From NCBI GenBank assembly GCA_905220665.1, contig CAJNAR010000004.1, forward strand, positions 372,001 to 436,000: a stretch of DNA of 64,000 nucleotides, in the 5' to 3' direction. Every line of letters starts with the position of its first letter. The stretch's first letter is position 1. Under the pieces are notes generated by a model. That model searched no databases and was not told the origin of the DNA. It saw only the letters and a list, made by a program, of their open reading frames with translations. Below are positions 20,779 through 29,990 of this stretch, one piece after another. The stretch is from Albugo candida. Its lineage: Eukaryota > Oomycota > Peronosporomycetes > Albuginales > Albuginaceae. The position numbers and the translations under genes are program-made.

Positions 20779-23295
20779 ATGGCCGGACACACGCGCTCAA
20801 AATCCATCGGAAGTGCTCGTCGTTCCGCAAGCATTACGCCAGCTAGCGGGAAGGTAGCGCCAGAGACTTCAGTACCGAGCTCTGTCCAACTCCATCGTGC
20901 GGCCTTGCGCGCTCAAGCTGTCCAATTTCTCGATCATCGATACGTCAGCTCGTTTCTTACCGCCTGTACGATCTTTGCGCTTTTTGGAGATGATGTTCGT
21001 GCCGGATTCCTCTCCAAAGCCGCCGATGAATCTTGCTATAACGCTCTCTTCGCATGCTTTATTTTCTTCCTTTTGGAACTTTGTGTCGCGGTGTATGCGC
21101 GTCCCAATTACTTCCAGCGAGGCACAGGCTTCAATTTCTACCTCGATTTGATCGCCACATTTTCCATATTGCCAGATGTCGAATGGATTTGGTCGCCGCT
21201 TCTTGGAGGCGATACCAGCTCTTCCGTACGCACAACTGCCCTTAAAGCGGGTCGAGCGAGTCGCGCTGGCACCAAAGCCGGTCGAATTGTCCGTTTGATT
21301 CGCGTCATCCGAGTGCTTCGCGTTCTCCGATCGAAAAAAGACGATATGCAGGAACAAGTCGCTATTTCCGAGCCGTCCAAAGTCGGAAAAGTACTGACGG
21401 AAATGACCACAAGAAGACTCATTGTGCTCGTACTTTTGATCATTCTCGTATCACCGATCATCGACGGAAGTGTGGAGCTCTTCACAAACGATTTTCAGGT
21501 CAATGAGCTCGAACGATTGCATCGCTTCCCGCAGGATTACAACATTTCTGGCCAAATTTCCACACAACATTTCCGGGAAATGGTGATGCAATACGTTCGA
21601 GACTCGAGTGGATTGATTCTCAACATGAATATCACGCACTGGAATGAGTCTGTGATCATCGACTGGCTCAAGGAAACGCGATATCAGCCGGTGGTCGATG
21701 GAGATTGGGATCATAGTCAGCCGTATACGCTCGATTCCAATCCGAAAACGGGATGGAATGCCGAACAATATCTCACACTAATGCCAGCGACACGCTTACG
21801 AACGAGTAATTACCAAATTATCGAGAATTTTGGCTGTTTTCGCGACGGAATTTGCATCGACTGCAATGGCCATAGCGCTTGTCATTCGTACGTGACGTAC
21901 GATATCCAACACACTCAGCAGAAATCCGCTAGAATGAGTCTTGCGAAAACGCTTGTAGTCATGTTTTGCTTTGGAATCTCCATTCTCGTTCTCACTAAAG
22001 ACGCCGAAGTTATGGTCATTGGACCCATTGAGCGTATGATGCGTTTAGTGACTCAATTGGCTGAGAATCCACTTGGCGCCACAGAGAATCACGACGAAAA
22101 AACAGATAACGGGCATGATTATGAGACCCGAATGCTGGAGGAGACTTTGGGTAAAATTGGACGATTGCTTCAGGTCGGATTTGGTGCTGCTGGAACTGAG
22201 ATAATTGCCAAAAATATGGGCGGTGCCGGGGCTTTGGACGTTATGATACCAGGCAAAAAAATCACTTCCATTTTCGGCTTTGGAATAATTGAACACTTTA
22301 CGGAAACGTGCAGTTTGCTGGAAGAAGATATCATCACATATATCAACACCATCGCTGAAATTGTGCATGGAAATGCCAAAAACTTTCATGGAGCTGCGAA
22401 TAAGAATATCGGTGCAGCCTTTTTACTCGCGTGGAAAATATGTGATGGAAGTCTTCCTGGAGTGCGTGATCCTCGTGATACAGAGAAGATGGTCATGTCC
22501 ATGGAGGAGAAGGCTTTACGACGTCAAAATATCGCTGTGCAGAGTGCGGGAAAAGGAAGTATCTTGCGGTCGGTGACGCCCACAGAAATGGTCGATTCAG
22601 CACTTACTGCGGTTTTATCGATGCGAATTGATATCCATCACGCAAATGTGCACGGAACACTGGAGAAATTTTGTAGAAATCCAAAATTGATCGCTGCATT
22701 TGGCGACTTTGAAGTACATTTGGGCTTTGGGCTCCATATCGGTTGGGCTATTGAAGGCGCGATTGGCTCCAGATATAAGATCGATGCTTCGTATTTGTCT
22801 CCGAATGTGAATATGGCTGCACGGTTGGAAGCTGCAACCGGACAATTTGATGTGCCAATGTTACTTTCGGAATGGTTTGTCGAGGAATTGTCGCCTCAAG
22901 CACGACAATTCTGCCGGAAAATCGATCGAGTTGCGGTCAAAGGAAGCGAAATTCCCATGGATTTGTGGACATTTGATATCGGTACGTATCCGAGCGGCGG
23001 GATTCCTGCGATCATTGAGGATGGAGTACAAAAGCCCGTTGCATTCGATTTGGATCCTGTGTACCAAACGCTTCAAGAAGCCATTCCTCGAGAGTTTTTC
23101 ACCAGTTTTGACGAAGGAATTGCCGCATACTTTGACGGTCGATGGCAAATCGCCAAAGACAAATTGCATCGCGCTAATGAAATGTGGGAAGACGGACCGA
23201 CGAAAGTGATTTTAAAAGTCATGCACAGCCTCAGTGATGGCAGTTTTCATGCTCCAAAAGGATGGAATGGGTTTCGACAATTGACGGAAAAGTAG
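20779..23295 (+). CDS. voltage-sensor-like membrane protein with class III nucleotidyl cyclase domain, metal aspartates missing
   Basis: Single exon, 838 residues from the ATG at 20779 (the frame extends to a TTG at 20731). Residues about 60-190 contain four hydrophobic helices ending in an S4-like helix with arginine every third position (RIVRLIRVIRVLRVL). A further helix (RLIVLVLLIILVSP), a ~150-residue probably extracellular loop with NxT sites and a short Cys-rich stretch, and another membrane helix (AKTLVVMFCFGISILVLT) lead to a HAMP-like linker. A class III cyclase domain spans about 496-734. The second-subdomain motif NVNMAARLEAAT is intact. The two positions that normally carry the metal-binding aspartates are Ile503 (FGFGIIEHFTE) and Ala546 (NIGAAFLLAWK). 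Potassium-channel/adenylate-cyclase fusions are known in ciliates and apicomplexans. As a homodimer this domain should be inactive or need a partner. Confidence 0.85.
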   Translation: MAGHTRSKSIGSARRSASITPASGKVAPETSVPSSVQLHRAALRAQAVQFLDHRYVSSFLTACTIFALFGDDVRAGFLSKAADESCYNALFACFIFFLLELCVAVYARPNYFQRGTGFNFYLDLIATFSILPDVEWIWSPLLGGDTSSSVRTTALKAGRASRAGTKAGRIVRLIRVIRVLRVLRSKKDDMQEQVAISEPSKVGKVLTEMTTRRLIVLVLLIILVSPIIDGSVELFTNDFQVNELERLHRFPQDYNISGQISTQHFREMVMQYVRDSSGLILNMNITHWNESVIIDWLKETRYQPVVDGDWDHSQPYTLDSNPKTGWNAEQYLTLMPATRLRTSNYQIIENFGCFRDGICIDCNGHSACHSYVTYDIQHTQQKSARMSLAKTLVVMFCFGISILVLTKDAEVMVIGPIERMMRLVTQLAENPLGATENHDEKTDNGHDYETRMLEETLGKIGRLLQVGFGAAGTEIIAKNMGGAGALDVMIPGKKITSIFGFGIIEHFTETCSLLEEDIITYINTIAEIVHGNAKNFHGAANKNIGAAFLLAWKICDGSLPGVRDPRDTEKMVMSMEEKALRRQNIAVQSAGKGSILRSVTPTEMVDSALTAVLSMRIDIHHANVHGTLEKFCRNPKLIAAFGDFEVHLGFGLHIGWAIEGAIGSRYKIDASYLSPNVNMAARLEAATGQFDVPMLLSEWFVEELSPQARQFCRKIDRVAVKGSEIPMDLWTFDIGTYPSGGIPAIIEDGVQKPVAFDLDPVYQTLQEAIPREFFTSFDEGIAAYFDGRWQIAKDKLHRANEMWEDGPTKVILKVMHSLSDGSFHAPKGWNGFRQLTEK

Positions 23296-25644
23296 ATTTA
23301 TCGCGCCGGCGTTTCTTCTGTCGTGTTTTTTCCCTCTCCTCTCGAACGTTTTGATCCGCGAGCCGTTCGAGGACTTGATGTAGCGTCAGGTGGGGCAAAG
23401 CGCAGGCGGCGGAGCACGTGACGCGTGCGTGCAATCGATGTACGTTCCATTCGATTTCGCGACAAAATTGTATTTGAGAAGTGTTTATACGTCTCCCACG
23501 ACTTCGAACGCTTTGCAGTACTTTAGAATCATCAAAGACGACTCCCTTTTCGTGACTCAGTCGAAGATGAACCGACTCACATACTTCTGTTATGCAGACG
23601 CCTGCGGTCAAATAGGACGGGCAATAGGAGAATTTTCGGAACGAGTATGGGAATCGATCCGATTGGGGCGTCCATTCTGGTGGTACGAGATCAATTTCTG
23701 CTTGAATGGATAGAAGTGCGAGGAAGGAATCGAGCGATTTGAGGTCAGTAGCATCAGAAGACGCACGATGGAGACGCAGTTGCGATAAGGCATCCAAAGT
23801 CGTTTGCAATAGGTACGTTCCGGCCGGGAACGATGACAGGAAAAGGAGCACTCGGTCGAGAATTTGGAAGCTTTCTGTGAGGCTACAAAAACGAGTGAGC
23901 GATAATTTGAGCTTAAATTGAGACGTACTCTGCAGCGTGAAACAATGAAGTGTGATTGCTGAAGACTGAAGCTGTTGTGAGCCAATTTGGAAGCCATTCG
24001 ATCCGATTTTGAAGGCAGTACACTCGAGCAAAGGCGATGGGAATGCCACCATGAAGCCAGGATTCGAGCCGAAGGCGACAACCCTCACGGGGAGATAGCT
24101 GCTCTGGTATATGGAGAAATTCTTGGTCTACTTTGACGGCGATGCGAATCGAACGCTAAAAGGAGAAGTATCAAAAAGGGAGGCACATGCGTGAGGGAGT
24201 TGTACCTCGAGGCTTGAGGGAGGTTGAGAGACATTGAGATGAGACTTTGTAGAATTAGATGGAGTATGAATGGCTACTAGTTGTCGATGACGGAGAAGAA
24301 TGCGCTGGCCATCGAGTTCCCAAATGTGATACGAAATCCGACCGGCAGAAGCGTTTGAATTTTGTTTGAGGAATTCTTTCTATGAATGAGAGGGTAGTTG
24401 AGTGAGGGATTGGGAGAGCTGACGTACTCGAATACAATTGAGGATAAATGATTCCGAGGAAATGCGTACTTTGTCCCTTAGACTTTGAGTCACTGGAAGA
24501 GGAGGATCGAGGAATATGTGAGTTTGAGGCTTTGAGTCTATCGTGACTCGTTTTCGTAAAGGAAGAACCCATCCGGCCGGCTACGTACCATAGTCAGTGG
24601 ATTGTATAGAAATGGATGGACATGAACGTACATTTCTGAATTTGACTGCATCGTTATCGAGAAGCTCACATAAAGTATCTGTGCTCATGGCTATGTCGCA
24701 TTTGTGCTCGACCATGAGCTTGGAAGCAATTGTATCAATTGAGATCGGACATTCCCGTAGCCAGTCGGATGTATCGGGGACACTTTGTGGCAATGAAGTG
24801 ATTGCTTGGATAAATTCCCACGAGACTGTCCACGGTGATCCAAATACAGCGATTTCTTTCACGTGGGACAACTTGTGACAGCGGGTCGTGTCATTTGGGT
24901 CACAGAGTGTGAATTCGGCGATATTTTGGTACGTATGGGGGTACAATTGCTTCACTTGTGTGCCAAATTGCTCGTTCCAAAGTGCGTACTGTTCAGTATA
25001 ATTGCATTTCAATATGATGGGACATTGCAGAGACGTACCCAGGCATTTGCGTACCGCTGCGTGTGACATTCTGGATCATAACTTGCCAACTTTTTGGAGA
25101 GATTCTTAAGTGTATCGATTACCTCGTTTTGCTCCGATGTAGCGAGCACTAGGAGCCGAGAGTACGTATCCATTTCAGCCGGTGATAGGGCAAGCACTCG
25201 GGGAAGACCACGCTCTAACGCCTGATTCATTTTAGAGTGTAGAGAGAGCAGTATGATGTGCTGATCAATCGTGAGCTGAGAGATGCGACGATGAAGATTG
25301 TCAGCGATATGATGGGCACTGGTGACCGGCGATGTCGCGCTTTGTAGCGTCATGACGCAAGAATATACAGTATCAATAAGGTGATTAGATGATGATTGTT
25401 TTTTCGGTGGATCCTTGGGAAGTGCATTGTGCGGGTCGCTTGCACATAGCGAATCGGATATGGAGCGCGCTCTTCGCTTTTGATGGATTTGGTGCGAGAA
25501 GAGCGTGAAGTATGCTTCATCTATAAATACTTGACGTTTTCGATTATCGTCGGACAGAGAATTTGGTGTCGTTGAGGATACAGGAGCGGAAATACGCTCG
25601 CCAAGTAGCGGCAAAGGAGCCGCCAGTTGTGTGTTTTTATGCAT
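23231..25644 (-). CDS. ICE2/NARG2 C-terminal-domain protein (little elongation complex subunit 2-like)
   Basis: Six exons (25039-25644, 24632-24988, 24428-24580, 24206-24379, 23929-24155, 23231-23882), introns 46-51 nt, all GT-AG, phases consistent, 722 residues. The central block AGWVLPLRKRVTIDSKP, HIFLDPPLPVTQSLRDKV, ISYHIWELDGQRILLRHR and PAGTYLLQTTLDAL, VPPEWTPQSDRFPYSF follows the NARG2/ICE2 C-terminal domain. In animals ICE2 joins the little elongation complex for Pol II snRNA gene transcription, fitting the nearby SNAPC4-like gene by theme only. After that domain lies a ~110-residue extension ending in a KTRQKKRRRDK basic tail. The stop is inside the cyclase gene: the two CDSs overlap tail-to-tail by 65 bp. 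I am moderately sure of the family; the last part could instead be cut by an unseen intron. Confidence 0.6.
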
Positions 25645-25737
25645 TTTCAGGGCTTATGAGCCATTTGATGTATTGAATATTAACCAATTATATACTAGAA
25701 TAGATCAAAGAAACACTGGTATTGGCTCAAATCGAGC
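25645..25737. promoter_or_regulatory. 93-bp divergent promoter, ICE2-like / PPIL4
   Basis: Two start codons face away from each other across 93 bp of AT-rich DNA (ATATTAACCAATTATATAC), so both core promoters must fit here. A CCAAT pentamer lies within ACCAATTA. Confidence 0.45.
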
Positions 25738-27071
25738 ATGTCGGTGCTGCTCTCAACAACTTTGGGTGACATTGTGATCGATTTGTTCACGCAAGAATGT
25801 CCCATTGCATGTACCAATTTTCTCAAACTCTGCAAATTAAAGTATTATAACAATGTATTATTTTTCAACGTGCAAGAAAACTTTATGATCCAAACGGGCG
25901 ATCCAACAGGAACCGGTAAAGGAGGAGACTCTATGTATGGGCAATTGTGTGGCGCACAAGCACATTTTTTCCAGGATGAATTCCACTCAAACTTGAAGCA
26001 TAACAGGAAAGGAACGGTACGTTTTACATCGTCCGTCATATCCAATCTGATGTGCTCCACTACAATTAGGTTGCAATGGCCAACACCGGACCCAACACCA
26101 ACACATCTCAATTCTACATAACCACCAGCCATGAGAATCTAGAATATTTGGATGGAAAACACACTATTTTCGGACATGTCGCCGAAGGTATCGAAATTAT
26201 CGATAAAATCAACGAGTTGTTTGTCGATAAAGACTATCGCCCGTACCAAGACGTCCGTATTTTGCATACATACATTTTGGACGATCCATTCCCTGACCCA
26301 AAGAATTTCCAAGCGCCTGCTTCGTCGCCAGCTCGAGATCGTCCGGAAGAAGAATCTGTTCCCGTGCGCGTGGCAGCTGATGAAGAGCCTGAGGATGGAC
26401 GCACTGCCGAAGAAATTGAAAAGAGCGTACGTGCGAAGGAAGCCAAATCGCGAGCTGTGGTCTTAGAAATGATTGGCGATATTCCAGATGCTGATATCAA
26501 ACCACCAGAAGAAGTTTTGTTTGTGTGTAAATTAAATCCTGTGACAGAAAGCAGCGATTTAGATATGGCATTCTGTCGGTTTGGAGCTTGTAAGAGTGAG
26601 GTGATACGAGACTACAAAACGGGTGACAGCTTGTGTTACGCATTTGTTGAGTTCACTGAGAAGAAACATTGCGAAGAAGCATATTTCAAAATGAATAATG
26701 TCTTGTTGGATGATCGTCGCATTAAAGTGGATTTCAGCCAGTCCGTTTCCAAGTTGTGGAATCAATTCTCACGTAAGAATAAAAAAGGTCAGGTGGCTGA
26801 TGATAAATCAAGCAGTCAAAGTCGGAAAAGTGGCTTAGGAGAATTGCAACTCAAGATCAGACCATCACAGCAGCAGTTCGATCTCGTGTTTGAAGATGAG
26901 CCAGAATCTAGCCATAAAAAAAAGAAATTCAAGAAGGAAGGACGTCAGTATGAACACAAAATTCGGAAAAGATCACGTAGTCGCGATACTTCGAGGTCAA
27001 AGCGACACTCGAGTCGAGATCGCCGTTCAAAACATCGACATACATGCGATAGTCAGAGCCGAAGATCGTAG
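25738..27071 (+). CDS. PPIL4: Cyclophilin-RRM protein, PPIL4-type peptidyl-prolyl isomerase
   Basis: Two exons (25738-26016 and 26070-27071, 53-nt intron, phase 0), 426 residues. Residues 1-160 form the cyclophilin domain ([26 protein letters not shown], then [18 protein letters not shown] and [11 protein letters not shown]). A linker rich in E and D follows, then an RNA recognition motif ([20 protein letters not shown] and SLCYAFVEF) and a tail rich in KKKKFKK and RSRSRD-like dipeptides. This is the architecture of PPIL4/Cyp57, a nuclear isomerase associated with spliceosomes and Pol II. The exposed loop is DEFHSNLKH. The 3' end lies next to the left arm of the inverted duplication. Confidence 0.93.
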
Positions 27072-27266
27072 CAATTTGCAGTTATAATGAGTTGTGTGTA
27101 GAATCATTCGAGTTCGGAAGAACTCACTTAGTGTGGTCTTCTTTATGAAATAGATCGATCGAATTTTGTGTCGATCGCTTACATTTAGCAGGCCAAGTGG
27201 AAGTGACCATGACGAAAATTCTGCGCTTTTTAGAAGCATAATCATCTCGAGAATTTTGCTTAGTTT

Positions 27267-27443
27267 ATGTTTGCAGACAAAGCTGTTAGTATTATGGATA
27301 AGTTGCTTGAAATGGCTATTCCCAAGAGCGTTCCATTACCGACTTCTACTCGAGAAAATGCACGTAGCGAAGAGAACAGCGTGCAGGCAAATACCACCTG
27401 CATGTTTTGTCTCAGTAGATATAACAATGGAGCTTCCTATTGA
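27267..27443 (+). CDS. small open frame (58 aa) with a CMFC pair, probably a relic
   Basis: An ATG at 27267 opens a 58-residue frame with protein-like composition: DKAVSIMDKLLEMAIPKSV near the start and NTTCMFCLSRYNNGASY at the end, with one CxxC. A degenerate version of its first 20 residues (DEAVDVVDKMLE) is found on the minus strand at about 46520-46480, in the other arm. Both copies are preceded by TTGCTTAG..., and the sequence just before the homology ends in CAG, so this could be an exon whose acceptor is the CAG at 27273-27275. I cannot assign a family; it may be part of a dead gene. Confidence 0.28.
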   Translation: MFADKAVSIMDKLLEMAIPKSVPLPTSTRENARSEENSVQANTTCMFCLSRYNNGASY

Positions 27444-27530
27444 TTCAATTGATGCATCCCACGTGCAGAGAGCTTCCACGTTCTCAAAATCGATACGTCG
27501 CCGTACGTGTCATATGGCTACAGATGAAGT
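27411..27530 (+). pseudogene. 5' fragment related to the BT1 transporter gene
   Basis: This stretch matches 31535-31650, the 5' flank and first codons of the intact BT1 gene: TCAATTGATGC, then CAGAGAGCTTCCAC.TTCTC and AAATCGATA.GTCG. The intact gene has ATG at 31627; the aligned position here (27495-27497) is ACG, and the frame after it breaks within about 15 codons. It is read as a truncated duplicate lacking a start, without its body. Confidence 0.55.
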
Positions 27531-27699
27531 GATTTTGGTGCAGAAAGATCACCGGTACTTGCATCGTATGCGTCTTCATTTACAGCGTGTGTGATAATGG
27601 AGCTCTTGTAGCTTAGAAACTGCTTTTCAATATTGTTGATCGACTTTCGCAGTTCGGTGACGTCTGTCAAAAACAACGCGGGACGTAAAATTACTACTC

Positions 27700-28055
27700 A
27701 CATTTTCAAAGATGGACATCCACTCGTTACGATCAAAAGTGTGAACGTCCAAGGTATTTTGGAACAGAGATATGGAAGCATTGACTAACATTGATCCATC
27801 GAATCAATACGGTGAAGTAATACTGAAAACTAAGGCATTATTATCCCTCTCAAATGATCATCGTTCAAAAGAAGAGGTATCATATCAATCGTTTGGATTC
27901 TTATGAGGCTATCGATATAGCAGCGAAAAGACCAGTGCGTTTCGATAATACCCAGCCGAAATTTGTCTATGAGGTCGCTTCACGAGATCTTTTTCAAAAG
28001 CGCCTATTTTTCGAGCAGCATTGTGATTGTGGTACTATCCCGGACATCTAACTTC
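27700..28055 (+). pseudogene. degenerate coding tract of unknown family, left copy
   Basis: Frames here keep fragments of one protein that is also present, differently broken, on the minus strand at 45165-45500: DGHPLVTIKSVNVQGI here against DGHFLIANKSANVKGI there, then a shared GSID, and later HCDCGTIPDI here against LCECGSFSDI there. The two copies confirm that it once coded for protein, while stops and frameshifts break both. I do not recognise the family. Confidence 0.45.
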
Positions 28056-28194
28056 CGATATTATTCCACCGTGTTCTCGTGTCTTGTTCCTTGTTAGATT
28101 TGATCAACTTTGTAATGTGTTTTGCAGTGTACATTGCATTGAGCATCGAAACGGGTATCAAATGAACATAGGCTGATTGGACTAACATTGAACA

Positions 28195-29345
28195 CAACGT
28201 GAGAGTAATAAATGCCTACCCATCACAGACGGATATCAAGGCCGGATCCCCAGACACACGTACTAGAAATTTTATTGCAGTTGCGATCCTCGCTCCGAAA
28301 GCACGTGCAATAGGGACACCTGGACCCAAATTTTGCAGCATTGTTCGAGCATCTCATGAATTGCAGCAGCTTCCTGATCTTTGGCTTTGAGAATAGATGG
28401 GCCAATGTTTGTACCTTTACGAATTTTGCATACGGTAGACCATCAATATTCTCATCCTTTCCAGAAGTACAAGTATTTCGCTTATCAGTTTGAGGGCTTA
28501 AGCAGGTTGCTTATCCGTCGCTGTTTTTAATAATACACCTCTCCGTCATCCAAATAGATTCCCACGTAGGTACTGAATTTTCTTAGATTGGTCAACAACC
28601 CCATAACGGGTTGATTAATCACGCCGCAAGTCCCGGTATGGCTTGAAAAAGATCAAGTCGAGCCCGGATCTCTCTTCTCACTTCAACAAACGTTTAGACA
28701 TAAGGTGATCTGGTCAGCTTTGCTGGACAATGAGTCCAATATCAGAAACCTGTACGCAGAGCCACTTCAATGCAACAGCCAGAAAATTGGACGGGGAGAA
28801 TATCGTTGCCTCTACGCACGCTGTATAGGCATATCTTCGTTGTTATGAGGTTATCACCAGTCTTGTCCTCTACGTATCTTGCATAACCAGCCCTATGCTG
28901 CTCTTCTGTGAGTGCTACCCGCCTTCCAGCACCATTTTTGATGTTTTACCAGATATCCTATTCCATGATTTGTTTGGAATCTACCTTCCCTTTCCACCTC
29001 TTCGACAAACGCTCTTCCCATTTTTAAGCTCATTTCTGAGTGAGGAAGTGAGTAATTACTTCTTCATCATCCACGCCTGTGACCACTTTATTAACTCTTC
29101 ACTGAAGATAGATCCGTTATTCGTACATCTTCAACAAGCGATGTATCTCCACGTTCCACTGTGTTCAATTCGCAAATATACGTGTAAGCAATCCATTTTC
29201 CATTCTTCTTGGTGATAGAGCCGTAATTCATACGCATCATACGTGACAATATTTTTCGTCTTCTTCTTCATCGCATCCTTCAAATCTTCGATGGTATTTC
29301 TATTATCAATATCCACGTAAAACGCACTCCGCGCAATCAATAATG
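28195..29345 (-). pseudogene. broken Crinkler-type (CRN) effector gene, left copy
   Basis: On the minus strand from about 29345 the frame reads RSAFYVDIDNRNTIEDLKDA, then KKKTKNIVTYDA and ELRLYHQEEW. This follows the ubiquitin-like N-terminus of oomycete Crinkler effectors (GSAFxVDIDxxxTVxDLKxAI ... LxLFLAK), with LYHQ where LFLAK or LYLAK is expected. There is no ATG-initiated signal sequence in frame and the reading frame is lost near 29131. Downstream fragments that match the right copy continue to about 28195 (CVWGSGLDIRL on the minus strand). Crinklers are host-targeted proteins in plant-pathogenic oomycetes; this copy cannot encode a full one. The plus-strand frame at 28895-29215 is its antisense shadow. 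Confidence 0.6.
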
Positions 29346-29486
29346 ATGTCTAGATCAATCAAATTCTAAGTTTTGCGACAGACTTCAAGTCGCTTTTTAA
29401 CCACACTATTAAAGATGTGTAAGTAGAATTCGCTCGATTGACATTCTCAAGGCTGATACTTTTTTATCAGTCGTATGATTTATCCG

Positions 29487-29990
29487 GAGTTCACAGATGA
29501 GACACTGGGATGTTTGCCTAAATAAGCGACATCAAGGAAAACGAGTTCCTTTTCATCATACTTTTGCCCGACAAAGTGGTGTTTGTATAAAGAGCCAACC
29601 AGTTGATTGGATACTTCAGCTACTCGCTGAGCTCTCCGCGCCTGATAAATAGATCGGACAGCGGCGGTACTGCTTCACAACGTCTTTCTCATCGTCAATC
29701 GAATGAGAGCAACGACTCGATGATGCGTATCAAACATAAATGCCAAAAGTAATCAACTTTCTAGCTAGGTAGCTTGGATCCTCCACCAATTTCGCGATTT
29801 CGAGACTTTTACAGACGACGTATGCAAAGCATATATAAATTGGTCAGTTCAATCATGGATACGACGTTACTTTTATATTGAAAAATCCCATTTGGTGTCC
29901 CAATCCTCGAATTACTAAGAAGGATAGAGCCCAAAGAATGCCCGATTCCACGATGAAAAGTACTCCTTGAGGTGAGTAAAGCATTGCGTT
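29487..29990 (-). pseudogene. coding-like minus-strand remnant, unidentified
   Basis: Three open patches on the minus strand are joined only across frame changes. The first (about 29970-29890) is hydrophobic, VLFIVESGILWALSFLVIRG, like a membrane helix. The second (about 29820-29750) has LEIAKLVEDPSYLARKL. The third (about 29680-29487) has ARRAQRVAEVSNQLVGSLYK and FVGQKYDEKELVFLDVAYLG before a stop. Composition and continuity suggest a decayed gene or one with unrecognised introns. The family is not recognised. Confidence 0.3.

Larger units (their letters stand above)
27190..29470. repeat. left arm of a decayed inverted duplication
   Basis: Read on the plus strand, this stretch matches the reverse complement of about 43590-46620. 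Checkpoints that align by eye: 27250-27310 (TTGCTTAG..ATGTTT.CAGAC.AAGCTGTT) with 46540-46480; 27705-27785 (GATGGACAT, AACGTC.AAGGTATTT, GATATGGAAGCATTGA) with 45490-45405; 28160-28265 (ATCGAAACGGGTAT..A, TGATTGGACTAAC, TCCCCAGACACACGT) with 45060-44950; and 29250-29310 (GAT.TGAAGGATGCGAT.AAGAAGAAGAC on the minus strand) with 43805-43840. Identity is patchy with indels, so the duplication is old. The first ~50 bp resemble the 3' end of the ATP23 coding region. The arm contains a Crinkler-type relic and two further degenerate tracts. Confidence 0.72.

Noticed and set aside
28895..29215. 106-codon plus-strand frame with hydrophobic start
   Set aside because: It is the antisense of the left Crinkler relic; the minus-strand reading has homology and this does not.
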